Shown: positions 42,375-52,594 of the stretch, piece after piece | How positions within the stretch are numbered: the first letter of the stretch is position 1 | How the letters are laid out: each line of letters opens with the position of its first letter | NCBI GenBank assembly: GCA_011947345.1 | Contig: JAAVTG010000581.1 | Coordinates: 248,001 to 312,000 of the forward strand | DNA from: Phytophthora quininea | Lineage: Eukaryota; Oomycota; Peronosporomycetes; Peronosporales; Peronosporaceae | DNA: 64,000 nucleotides | Direction: 5' to 3' | Translations under genes and position numbers: made by a program | The notes under the pieces: generated by a model | Database searches by the model: none | Seen by the model: the letters and a program-made list of their open reading frames with translations, nothing else | What the model was told of the DNA's origin: nothing

Positions 42375-44914
42375 CTAGAACAAAACGTTGCCGAACTGGT
42401 CACGCAGCAGCGTCTGTAGCGACTCTGGGCGAATAGACCCGTTAGCTAGTGGATAAATAATAAAATAAGCACTTGGGCTCGATATGACGTACCTGACAAA
42501 TCATGCACGGACGAGATCTTGCTGTCGAAGAAGACGTACAGCTCGCGACGTGAAGTCTCCGACTTCTTGGCGAGGATCCAGCCGGAATGCCGAGTGCGGA
42601 CGCAAATCTCGCGGTTTCCAGCCCTGGAGGATGATTGCAGTTCAGCGTGGAGTTCGTTTACTAGCGCCATCGTCGATGCTGGAAAATAGTGCGCCAGCAG
42701 CCTGACTGGAACCGGAAACAGGTCCTCTTCCTTGTTCTTCAAAAGTCGTGGCACGTGCTGCATCCGGAAAGCGAGGTTGACGCGGTTGAGATACACGAAC
42801 GGTGGCAAGGGATGGAGATTGGGCACGCTACAAGAGAACAATTAGTACACATAAGGTTCGTGATCGCAGTTGACAGATAGTCGAAAATGCACGTACTTCT
42901 TTTCTGGAGCGAAAGTCGTGTAGTAGCGAGTGGATATCAACTGCGCAAGGCTCTGGAAGCGCTGCTGGCCATCCAGATAGTCTTCGAGTCGCTCCACTGT
43001 TACGGGTTTTAAATCCTCAGAGCCGCTGGTAGAATTCGTATCATTGACTTGTAGCACGATAATCATTGTGAGGTCTTCCTCGTGCCACACTAGTGCCCGA
43101 TGCCTTGCAGATTGAGCAGCATCTGCATCTTCGAGGGGGTAAATACGCGGGCTCAATACAGCGTTTGTTTCAAACGAGACTGATGGTCTTGTGTTCGTTT
43201 GTAGTAACTTGACGAAACGGCCATTCTTCATCAGCAAACCTGCGTTGCGATATGAGATCGAGCTTGTTCGAGTTTTTATTGCGTTCTTGTTCTTCGAACA
43301 AGCATGCCCACCGCCACCCCCAGTGCTCCTAGGAGGCCCCAGTCGAGCAGATGTGGTTGAATGAGATGGAGATCCAAATGGGGAGGAAGCCGCCGATGAG
43401 GACGGCGACAAAATGCCATCACCCATAGATAGAGGCGGTGGGTCCGAAAGAAACGTGGACAGTGAGACGGGATGCTGCTTGTGCAGTGAGCGAGCCATCA
43501 GACGCAAGTGAGGACCATGCTGCAACTGGGATACAGCTTCACACTCCGCATATGAGATCTTGCTGGACCAAATAGGAAGAAAAGTGTCGTCGTAGGCCTC
43601 TTCCATCCACAGCGTAGAGTCCATAGTTTCCACTTGGTGCTCATCGGGGGAGCTGCATCATCCTCCACATTATTGCCACCATGGGAAACAGTCATGCCAC
43701 GCTCTTCTCGAAGTCGAAGGAATTTGGACAAAAGACGCATCGTCCGAGTCTCCATAGAGCTCCATAGTAGGTTCCCTTGAAAAATAAGGCCGAGCTCTCT
43801 GCTGGATCCGCTTCTGAATTTGTATCTGCAAAGCGTAACTCCGAATGAAATCCATTCACAAACGATTGCAGAGCCAAAAACGTCGGTTGGTCCATCGGAA
43901 AGTACCCAAGACCTTGCAACTCAGAGAAGCCGCTTGCACCACAAACACCCATGGCTTTCAACAACGCCGGAAAAAGTTGGCGCATTTTCCTCGTAGTGCA
44001 GCAGCGGGAGAACATGACAGCAGCAGCTCCAGCTCTGCCTCTATTGTCAACTTTTGCTTTTGTAAACGCTCCAACGAGTTGCCGTCCACTTTTTCGCTCT
44101 GGTCGGCATCCTCATCACCACTCTGATCGTTAGCACTATGCTCGTGACTCTGAGAATCAATGGCGAGTCGAAGCTTCCGAAGGCGCTTGCGAATGACCCC
44201 AATATCCGCCAACAACTCCATTCCATCAGTGTACTGCTGTATCCGCTGCGGGATTGCCTGATCGGATAAAGGCGACAGGTCCGAGGCGCCTCCAGTTTCA
44301 GATCCTACCGACGGTAGCAACCGCAAATTACTAGACAATTCGCACATCATCAGTGTTGTTATGATCTATCCAGAAAGCTACCACCGACCCCACGGACCTA
44401 TCGATGCTCCCGTGGAGCAATCGAAACATGCTGTACACGTCTTGGACCAGCGCCTGGAACGCACTTCGGTGGTTCTTCTACAGCAAAACCGTTCCTTTAG
44501 TTCCGTCAAAATTCTTCCTTATCTGCCCAATGTTACCATTTCCGTCGCTGGTTGCACTCCCTGAGCATAACGTCAAACAGCGTCAGTCTTGCTACTCGAC
44601 AAGTGGAGGCTTGGGTGGAGACCTACCAGTGCCATGAACACGCGAGGCTCCGTCTCCAGCACAAAGAACCTCCGTCTGGAGAGCGTCACACTCGCCCACT
44701 GCGGTGTCCAGCCGGAAGGAGCTGCTCCGGTTCCGCTTTTCAACGCGCGCTCGAAGGCCAGTAGTCCCTGCGTCAGGTGCAGAGCCTGCAGCATCCGCTC
44801 TCCAACCAACGGTGCACCGTTCTCGTCCTGTGCGTACAGCACGCGCGCACAGAGCTCGTCGTCGGCGGCCTGCTCGTCGTCGCAGCCGAGCGCTTCGTGC
44901 CACAGCAGCAGCAT
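42375..44914 (-). CDS. CCZ1: vacuolar fusion protein CCZ1 homolog
   Basis: With Mon1, CCZ1 forms the exchange factor that activates Rab7 on late endosomes. Diagnostic blocks are LGYFPMDQPTFLALQSFVNG, the FALVQDVYSMFRLLHGSI-like segment (read near 44,420), LLSKFLRLREERGM, and near the C-terminus GWILAKKSETSRRELYVFF, with the last exon ending LQTLLRDQFGNVLF. Exon 1 runs from the likely ATG at 44914 to 44627 (donor GTAGGT). The last intron lies at about 42,433-42,493 (donor GTACGT). Several internal exons between 44,600 and 44,000 are not resolved. Missing bases near 43,970, 43,775 and 43,650, all in short runs, split the frame. A low-complexity insert rich in Ser and Pro (about 43,300-43,450) is longer than in animals or yeast. 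Confidence 0.82.
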
Positions 44915-44979
44915 CTTGAAGCCAGGACTAGATTTGGTACCAAATAGTCCCAAATGGTCCAGACCACGTCAACCAGTCC

Positions 44980-44988
44980 TCATTTTCG
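44980..44988 (+). promoter_or_regulatory. oomycete-type initiator upstream of MTHFR
   Basis: TCATTTTCG lies 12 bases before the MTHFR ATG and fits the TCAYTYY initiator of oomycete promoters. It falls within the 86 bases shared by the divergent CCZ1 and MTHFR starts. Confidence 0.5.
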
Positions 44989-45000
44989 TACATCATCGCC

Positions 45001-47106
45001 ATGGGCAAGATCATCGAGTCGATCCGCAGCGCATACGCGGCGCGCGCCGAGGACGAGGCCGCGCGCCCCACCGTCTCCTTCGAGTTCTTCCCGGCCAAGA
45101 CCAATGCCGGCGTGTTCAACCTCCTGACGCGCGTGGAGGAGATGGGCCTGGCGCTGCAGCCGACCTTCGTGACACTCACGTGGCGCTCCGCCTTCACGGA
45201 CGAGTCGCTGTGGCTGCGCATCGGCGCCCACATCCAAAACGAGTTCCAGCTGGACGTGTTGCTGCACCTCACTTGCCACCTGCCCACCGAGCAGCTCAAG
45301 CGCATCCTCAAGAACGCGCGCCGCTGGCATCCGCAACATCCTGGCGCTGCGAGGAGACCCGCCCATTGGCGCCGAGCGTTGGGCACCCGTGGAGGACGGA
45401 CTCAGCAATGCCGTGGACCTCATCAAGCTTATCCGCCAGGAGCACGGGGACTACTTCTGCGTCGCCTGCGCGGGCTACGCGGAAGTGCACACCGAGTCCT
45501 GGAACCACCCGGACCTTCCGCCGTCCAACGAGGCTCGCGCACTGGACCTTCAGCGACTCAAGGCCAAACAGGACGCCGGAGCGGACTTTATCATCACGCA
45601 ATTCTTCTTTGATGTCGACAACATGGTGCAGTGGATCTCGGACTGCAAGGACGCCGGGATTTATATCCCCATCTTGCCGGGATACCTGCCGATTCAGAAT
45701 TATAGCTCTTTCTGCAAGTTCACGAGCTGGTGCAAGACGCGTGTGCCGACGGAGGTGCTCGCGGCGCTGGAAGCGATCAAGAATGACGACGCGGCAGTAC
45801 GGCGCTATGGCACCCAGCTCGCGGTGCAGACTTGCCAGCGTTTGCTGAAGGCTGGCGTCAACTCGCTGCACTTCTATACGATGAACCTGGCAACTACGGT
45901 GACGCAGGTGCTGGAAGGCTTGCACCTACTGCCGTCTCGTAGCCAACGTGACTTGCCGTGGCAGTCGACGCTGCAGCGCTCAACCATCGAAGGAGAACAG
46001 GTGCGCCCCATTTTCTGGTCCAACCGTCAGGCCAGCTACATCGCGCGTACAGCGGCCTGGGATGAATTCCCGAACGGACGGTGGGGAGACCGCACCAGCC
46101 CTGCCTACGGCGAGCTTTCGGAGTACTATTTGGCTTTCAAGCGACCTAAGCTTCAGCGTGCTGAGCTTTGGGGTACCCCGCAATCCGAGGAGGACGTGTG
46201 GAACGTATTCGTCCGCTTCATCGATGGCCACGTCAAGCAGTTGCCGTGGTGCGAACAGGCACTGTCACTTGAAAGCGCAGCTATCCGGGACAACCTGCAG
46301 TGGCTGAACGCCAACGGCTTCCTAACCATTAACAGCCAGCCGCGAGTGAACGGGGCTCCTTCGAGCGATCCGTCCGTGGGCTGGGGAGGCGACGATGGTG
46401 TCGTTTTCCAGAAGGCTTACGTGGAGTTCTTTGTGGCCCCCGAGAAGCTTAAATATCTCGTGAAGGTCATGCGTCGCGATTACCCACAGCTTTCATTTCA
46501 CGCCCTGAACCACCGGGGCGACGAACACCGCAACACGCCGCTGCACAGTGTTACGGCCGTCACCTGGGGCGTTTTCCCGGTACTGAAATTGTGCAGCCTA
46601 CCGTCGTGGACTCGGACTCGTTTGAAGCGTGGAAGGACGAGGCCTTTGAGCTCTGGAAGACCCAGTGGGCGTCGGTGTACCCTGAAGACTCACGCTCGCA
46701 CGAGGTCATCCAGAACATCTTCGACACATACTACCTCGTCAACATTGTCGACAACGACTACGCCAATGGTGAGCATTGCTGTGCTGTGGCATCTTCAGCC
46801 CGTACACGTTCTAACGCAATCTGTGCCTCTTGTGAAACAACGCAGATGAATCGGACATCTTTAGTATCTTCACGCGGATTATCGCGGAGGCCATGGACAA
46901 GGAGGAGCTGCGCGCGCGTGTTAGACCTCGAGAAGCGCCGCGAGAAAATGTACGACACGCTGGCCTCGTTCCAGACGCTGCAGGAAGAGCTGAGTGGCGA
47001 ACTGCGTTCCACAAACACGGAGCTCGCCAGCGTTCGCAACAAGAACCTCCAGCTGAAGGAAAAGGTCCGCCAGCTGAAGGCCCAGCTCGCCCTGGCGTCG
47101 CTGTAG
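45001..47106 (+). CDS. MTHFR: methylenetetrahydrofolate reductase with C-terminal coiled coil
   Basis: The enzyme reduces 5,10-methylene-THF to 5-methyl-THF for methionine synthesis. The ATG at 45001 gives [20 protein letters not shown], then [32 protein letters not shown] and LPGYLPI of the catalytic barrel. The eukaryotic regulatory domain follows ([24 protein letters not shown]). A 77-bp intron spans 46769-46845 (GTGAGC...GCAG). The last exon adds [18 protein letters not shown] and about 70 residues of predicted coiled coil ([19 protein letters not shown]), which I do not know from the usual enzyme. Gaps near 45,325 (GC repeat), 46,580 (C/G run) and 46,910 (GC repeat) shift the frame, and correcting them restores conserved sequence. 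Confidence 0.9.
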
Positions 47107-47675
47107 AGCCGCAGCCGCAGCACGCGATCGCAAAGAGACGGACGGGCGGCGGACTCTTCAGGTACCCGCCTCCTCCCACGCACCCCAGCGACACACTCTC
47201 ACTGGCAACGCTTTCCGATCGCAGCTTGTAGAGCGAATGGCAATGATTTTGACCGATTGCTTGCCACGTACTTGGTCGTAAAGATGTGCGTTTTCTGCTT
47301 GGCCTGCACAGGAAACTTCTGGTGGCATCGACTGAGGCGGGGCAGCAACAAGAGAAAGCTAGATCGGCAATTGAATGCTATTCCTTTGCAGGCACCGCAC
47401 TCCAAGCAGATGGACAACCATCGATCGCCACTAGCATATCTCGTGTCCTTTTACAGGTAAGTGCTAGCGCTTCCTACTCCTCCAAGCTGCTGAGAGATTG
47501 CATCGCTGAAAGGTTTGCCGCGTGGTTTGCCGCCCAAGCAATCATGCCTGGCGAACGAGGGCAACCACCGCGATGTGACAGCCACGGCAACATCTTTGCG
47601 CGAGTGTCGGTTTTAAGAGCAACTATCCGCCTTTAAGAGCGTGTAAGACACTATAGGAGCAGCGCTCAAGACGCT
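47107..47675. other. intergenic region MTHFR to ThrRS
   Basis: A plus-strand frame of about 115 codons (47286-47636) has no ATG start of its own and no recognisable motif. I call no gene here. The end nearest the ThrRS start contains the promoter motif listed separately. Confidence 0.5.
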
Positions 47676-47684
47676 TCATTTTCC
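47676..47684 (+). promoter_or_regulatory. oomycete-type initiator upstream of ThrRS
   Basis: TCATTTTCC, followed by CTTTGG, lies 32 bases before the ATG and fits the initiator plus flanking-region pattern of oomycete core promoters. Confidence 0.5.
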
Positions 47685-47715
47685 CTTTGGGTCCCGACGA
47701 ACAAGAGCTTTCCCC

Positions 47716-49948
47716 ATGAGTAGTGAGCCGGCGCGCGTGCAGACGCGCCTGACGCAGGCCAGCGGCCCCAAGGTCTCGGGCGCCGCCGCCTCGGTGAAGA
47801 TCGGCGGACCCTTCGCGCTGACGCCCAACCCGCCTTTCGTGGCCTCGCGCGTGGCCGTGTACGACCGCATCATGGCGCAGCAGCAGCAGCAGCTGACGGC
47901 GTTGGCCGACAAGCAGACGCCCATCAAGATCACGCTGCCCGACGGCGCCGTGAAGGAGGGCGTGGCCTGGCAGACGACCCCCTGGACGTGGCGCTCGGCA
48001 TCGCCCAGGGCCTGGCCGACAGCGTTGTCGTGGCCCGCGTGACGTACCGCGGCAAGCCTGAGGACCCCTTCAGCGTGGACGCGGCCGACGTGGACGGCAA
48101 CGAGGCCTCGGACAAGGCCGGAGACGCCTGCTGCGGCGCCGTGGCTGACTCGTCCGAGCTTTGGGACGTCTTCCGACCGCTCATCGGCGACTGCAAGCTG
48201 GAGCTGCTCAAATTTGACGACCCGGAGGGCCGCATGGTCTTCTGGCACTCGAGCGCCCACATTCTGGGCGAGAGTCTGGAGACACTCAAGGGCGCGCACC
48301 TGACGATCGGTCCCCCGTGGAGGGAGGCTTCTACTACGACTCGTACATGGGAGCCGAGACCATCCCGGAGAGCGACCTGTCGGTCATTGAAAAGGCCTGC
48401 CAGAAGGTCGTCAAGGACAAGCAAAAGTTTGAGCGCATCGTGCTCACCAAGGAGGAAGCGCTCGAGATGTTCGCGGACAACGTCTTCAAGACGCAGATCA
48501 TCTCCACCAAGATCCCGGACGGAGGCAAGACCACGGCCTACCGCTGCGGCCCGCTCATCGATTTGTGCCGCGGCCCCCACGTGCCCCACACGGGCAAGAT
48601 CAAGGCCCTGGCTGTCACCCGCGCCTCCAGCTCCCACTGGCTGGGCAAGACCACCAACGACACGCTGCAGCGCGTCTACGGTATCTCGTTCCCGGACAAG
48701 AACCGCATGAAGGAGTGGAAGCACTTCCAGGCCGAGGCCGCCAAGCGCGACCACCGTCGTCTCGGAGTCGCTGAGGAGCTCTTCTTCTTCCACTCACTGA
48801 GCCCCGGCAGCGGCTTCTGGCTGCCGCACGGCTCGGCCATCTACTTCAAGCTGCTCAAGTTTATCCGGGAGCAGTACCGCGAGCGTGGCTACCAGGAGGT
48901 CATCACCCCCAACGTGTATAACATGGAGCTGTGGAACATCTCGGGCCACGCTCAGCACTACAAGGACAACATGTTTGTGTTCGATGTAGAGGGACAGGAG
49001 TACGCGCTGAAGCCCATGAACTGCCCGGCCGCTTCGCTCTTGTTCGACTTCCGCCAGCGCTCGTACCGTGAACTGCCGATCCGATTTGCCGACTGCGGTG
49101 TCCTGCACCGTAACGAGCTGAGCGGTGCTTTGACGGGCCTTACGCGTGTGCGTCGCTTCCAGCAGGACGATGCCCACATTTTCTGCCGCGACGACCAGAT
49201 CAAGAAGGAAGTGCTGGACTTCCTTGCCTTCATGAAGTACGTGTACGACATCTTTGGCATTGAGTTCGCCCTGGAGCTGTCGACGCGCCCAGAGAAGGCC
49301 ATGGGCGACCTGGAGCTGTGGAACCGCGCCGAGGGTCAGCTTGGTGAGGCTCTGGACGAGTTCGTCGGCAAGGGCAAGTGGGTTGTAAACCCGGGTGACG
49401 GCGCTTTCTACGGCCCCAAGATCGACATTATGATCACGGACGCGCTGAAGCGCCAGCACCAGTGCGCCACCGTGCAGCTTGACTTCCAGCTGCCGATCCG
49501 CTTCAACCTGAAGTACCGCACGGACGACCAGGACAACTTCAAGCGCCCTGTGATGATTCACCGTGCTATCTACGGTTCGCTCGAGCGGTTTATTGCTGTG
49601 CTGGTGGAGCACTACGCTGGCAAGTTCCCGTTCTGGCTGTCTCCCCGCCAGATCCTTGTGGTCACGGTTGGTGCTGCCTTCGTGGACTACGGTTACGAGG
49701 TGAAGGACGCTCTGTTCCGCGCCGGCTTCGACGTCGACATCGAGGACTCGGGCAAGACGCTGAACAAGAAGATCCGTGAGGGTCAGATGGCTCACTACAA
49801 CTTCATCCTGGTGGTCGGCGCACAAGAGAAGGAGACGCGCTCGGTGAACATCCGCACGCGCGACAACAAGGTGACGGGCACCAAGACGCTCGAGGAGGCC
49901 ATCGCCATGTTCAAGGAGCTGGAGGCGACCAAGGCCTCCGACGAATAA
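47716..49948 (+). CDS. threonyl-tRNA synthetase, cytosolic type
   Basis: This class II synthetase charges tRNA-Thr. From the ATG at 47716 there is a short N-terminal extension, a TGS domain ([17 protein letters not shown]), the editing-type domain ([32 protein letters not shown]), the catalytic core with motif 2 ([16 protein letters not shown]) and motif 3 ([18 protein letters not shown]), and the anticodon-binding domain ([30 protein letters not shown]). The zinc ligands are present: Cys in KPMNC, His in DDAHIFC and His in VMIHRAI. The usual MNCPGHC reads MNCPAAS. One C is missing from each of two runs (47978-47982 and 48312-48316), splitting an otherwise full-length gene of about 745 codons. 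No organellar targeting peptide is obvious. Confidence 0.93.
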
Positions 49949-50153
49949 GCAGCGCGTTAGCATCAGCAAGGTATTGCTTCGTACTCTCTCATTGCTAGTG
50001 TTTGCTTCTTGCTAAAAAGAACTCGTGATACAGTTGTGATTGACAGACTCTGTGGTTTGGTAACGAAAGTGATGAAGTCTGCAACATGAATTGCGAATTC
50101 ACGGACACGTTTTATTTGTTCAATGCCATCGCAGGCTTAGTCGTCCCCACCAC

Positions 50154-51901
50154 TTACGGCTCCATTGTCGGCATGAACACGTCGAAGAAGCTCTCACCGA
50201 GCCAGTAGCCCGTCAAGTTGGTGTATAGCGCGTCCCGTTCCTCCCAGTTGGACGCATCGTTCACATCGCCCGAGCCGACGTACTTGGCCACCGACGGGTA
50301 CGGGTATGCTGGACGCGTGCGGTAGACCGTGCTGGATGACCCTGACTCGGAGCTGTCCACCTCGGTCGATGTCATGATCTCGTGCGGTGCCAAGCCAGCC
50401 TCCACCCAGTTGAGCACCGGAGTCAGGAGGTCGAATGACGCCATTCCTTCGCCTTGACCGCAGTGCCACACGCCCGGGAAGATGTACATGCGGTTGAAAT
50501 CCTCGACGGCATCGGCACCCATCGTGTCGACGAGTCTCTCGTGGTAGGCAATGGTGGTGCGCGGTGAAATGTGCTGATCTGCCCAACCGTGCCACAGAAT
50601 GAGCTTCCCACCGGCCTTGTGAAAGGGCGACAAGTCGGGACTGACTGCGTCTAGGAACGGGTGGTGCGGCTTGAGCAGTTCGATGGTGGAGTTAGCGAAC
50701 ACAAAGTCGGCGAGGGTATAATTCGCTCCGGGCGCAGTCTCAAACACAAGGTAGCGGAGAGTTGCAAGCGCCATCGACTCACTGGCTACGCTGCCGCCGT
50801 CAGTAGCGGGGATGCCAACGCCGACCCATGCGTTTTCCGAGCCAAACTGCATTTCACCAACGGTAAGGTGGTCGCCGCTATCAGGGTCAGTCGCGCCAGT
50901 GTAGAAATCCACCGCGACCTGGGTTTCTGCCGCCGTCAAGCAGGTCGAGTTGGCGGCATCGTCCGCGCATTGGATCGTGGTGGGGTCGAACTTGCAGACA
51001 CGAGGATCGGTCAAAGTCCATCCTCGACACCGTCTAGAGAATCGCAGGCAGCGATCACGGCGTCGTACAGGATCGGAATGCGAGACGGATTGAAGATCGG
51101 CTCGTGGTTGGCGTCGAGATTGCTCACTGCGTCCCATGCGTGATGGAATGAGTTTTGGAATTGCCACAGCATGGCTGGAGCACCCGCCACGATACCGTTA
51201 AAGTCGTTCGGGTATCGCAGTGCCGACATGACTGCCTCACGACCACCGTCCGAGCAACCGTTGAAGTAGGCGTACGCTTGCTCCTGGCCGTAGTAGGCCT
51301 TGATCAGAGCCTTTGATACCTCGGCGGTGTTGTGCACCGACAGGTACGCGTAGTTGATAAAGGCCTCCTTGTTGAGAGCGAAAGTGCCGTCAGTGCCGCC
51401 GTTCATGTCGGTCGTTGCGAGAGCGAAGTGGCCATTCTCGTATTGGTCGGAGCCTTCTGCTGCCACAACGGACAGCGCAGCCATGGTCGAGCCGCATAGA
51501 CCGCCACAGCCAGCCTGCAAGTAGCGCTGCGTCCACGTGTAAATCGGCAGACGCAGCATCCACTTTGCTTCTGGAGGGAAGTAACCTTCGAGGTAGCAGT
51601 AGGACACGCCGTCCACTTCGGTCTCCATTGCCTCGGTGATGTTGGTGCCAGCGCCACTGATGGACGTGAGATCTACCGACAGCAAGTCGGAGCAGGCGAT
51701 CACAGGCTCCACCACCGCAAGACTCCCACCGCTGTCGACGGATGCTGAAGTGGAGGTGCCTGTCGTCGAAGAAGTCGAAGCGGATGGCGACTTCGTCGTC
51801 GTTGCAGTAGAACTGTCCGCTGCGGTGGTGTCAACGCATTCGTCGGCGGAAATCCCCGCGAGGAACGCCATCACAAGGAGTGGTGCATAGTAAATCTTCA
51901 T
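50154..51901 (-). CDS. secreted tannase/feruloyl-esterase family protein 2
   Basis: This is a paralog of the gene at 39-41 kb. The ATG at 51901 opens a signal peptide MKIYYAPLLVMAFLAGISA followed by a Thr/Ser-rich linker. The CS-D-HC active site is visible: YFNGCSDGGREA, LWHGWADQHISP and FPGVWHCGQGEG. Other shared blocks are AGCGGLCG, KALIKAYYGQEQAYAY and RYPNDFNGIVAGAPAM. The frame breaks after DGVEDGL because one T is missing from a run (plus-strand AAA at 51013-51015), and the rest, TDPRVCKFDP onward, is intact to the stop at 50154. The product is probably secreted and acts on ester-linked phenolics. It converges with ThrRS. Confidence 0.88.
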
Positions 51902-51945
51902 GTGCGCGGTGTCTGCAGGTTTTGGTTGCTTGGGCGAAGGACAAA

Positions 51946-51960
51946 CGAAGAATGAGTCGC
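51946..51960 (-). promoter_or_regulatory. oomycete-type initiator upstream of tannase-like gene 2
   Basis: On the minus strand GCGACTCATTCTTCG lies about 45 bases before the ATG at 51901. CTCATTCTTC fits the initiator consensus. Confidence 0.5.
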
Positions 51961-52594
51961 TGCAGACTGCCACGCGAGATTTACCTTCCTGTAGGAGAGC
52001 ATGCTTCAAGTGCAAGTCGCGTGGCATTGATGGTATTTTGTGCAAGATTGGGTCGTGTTCATCGCTTCAGAGGGAAAGGAATGCCTTGTGCATGTAGCGG
52101 AGCGCTGCGTCCAAGCAGCGTTCTGTCGTGGTTGAAGAGGACTTGATTTATTTGGCGACCAAGACCGACGCGCACGAGCTGAGTAAATGCAGCAGCACGC
52201 TGCGAGGACGCCGATCGGGGCTGAGGACGGAATAAACTCGCGACGAACGAGTAGCTTGGATAGAGCTGCAATTCTTCCTGCTAAAATGTTTATCGTCAGT
52301 ATGCGCAAGTAGGCCATTGCATTTCGCTCATTCATGATAACTCTTGTAGTGATGAACACGGCCTGATTTTGCTTTCGAACTGCAATACGCCTTCACATCG
52401 ATAGCGAGACCTGCCTGCAGCGGTCTCCTTTCGGTCCGCGTCGTCCGCGTCGTGAAGCATGTTCAACCACATGAGAACAATCAAATCCGGGCTCAGGATG
52501 ACTCCCCACGAGAAAGCAAAGTAGACTACAGAAGCATTTATTGATGAGACTGAACTAGCGCGCGAGCAACTGACCAACGGCCTTGCTGACGGAC
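51961..52594. other. intergenic region, no gene recognised
   Basis: Short frames on both strands lack motifs. It holds the promoter side of the tannase-like gene 2 and the 3' side of the sulfate-assimilation fusion. One isolated GCGTCCAA at 52107 is not part of any array. Confidence 0.5.

Noticed and set aside
48594..49969. A 391-codon minus-strand frame opposite threonyl-tRNA synthetase
   Set aside because: It is the complement of a highly codon-biased gene with a conserved sense product. The antisense frame has no motif and no start context.
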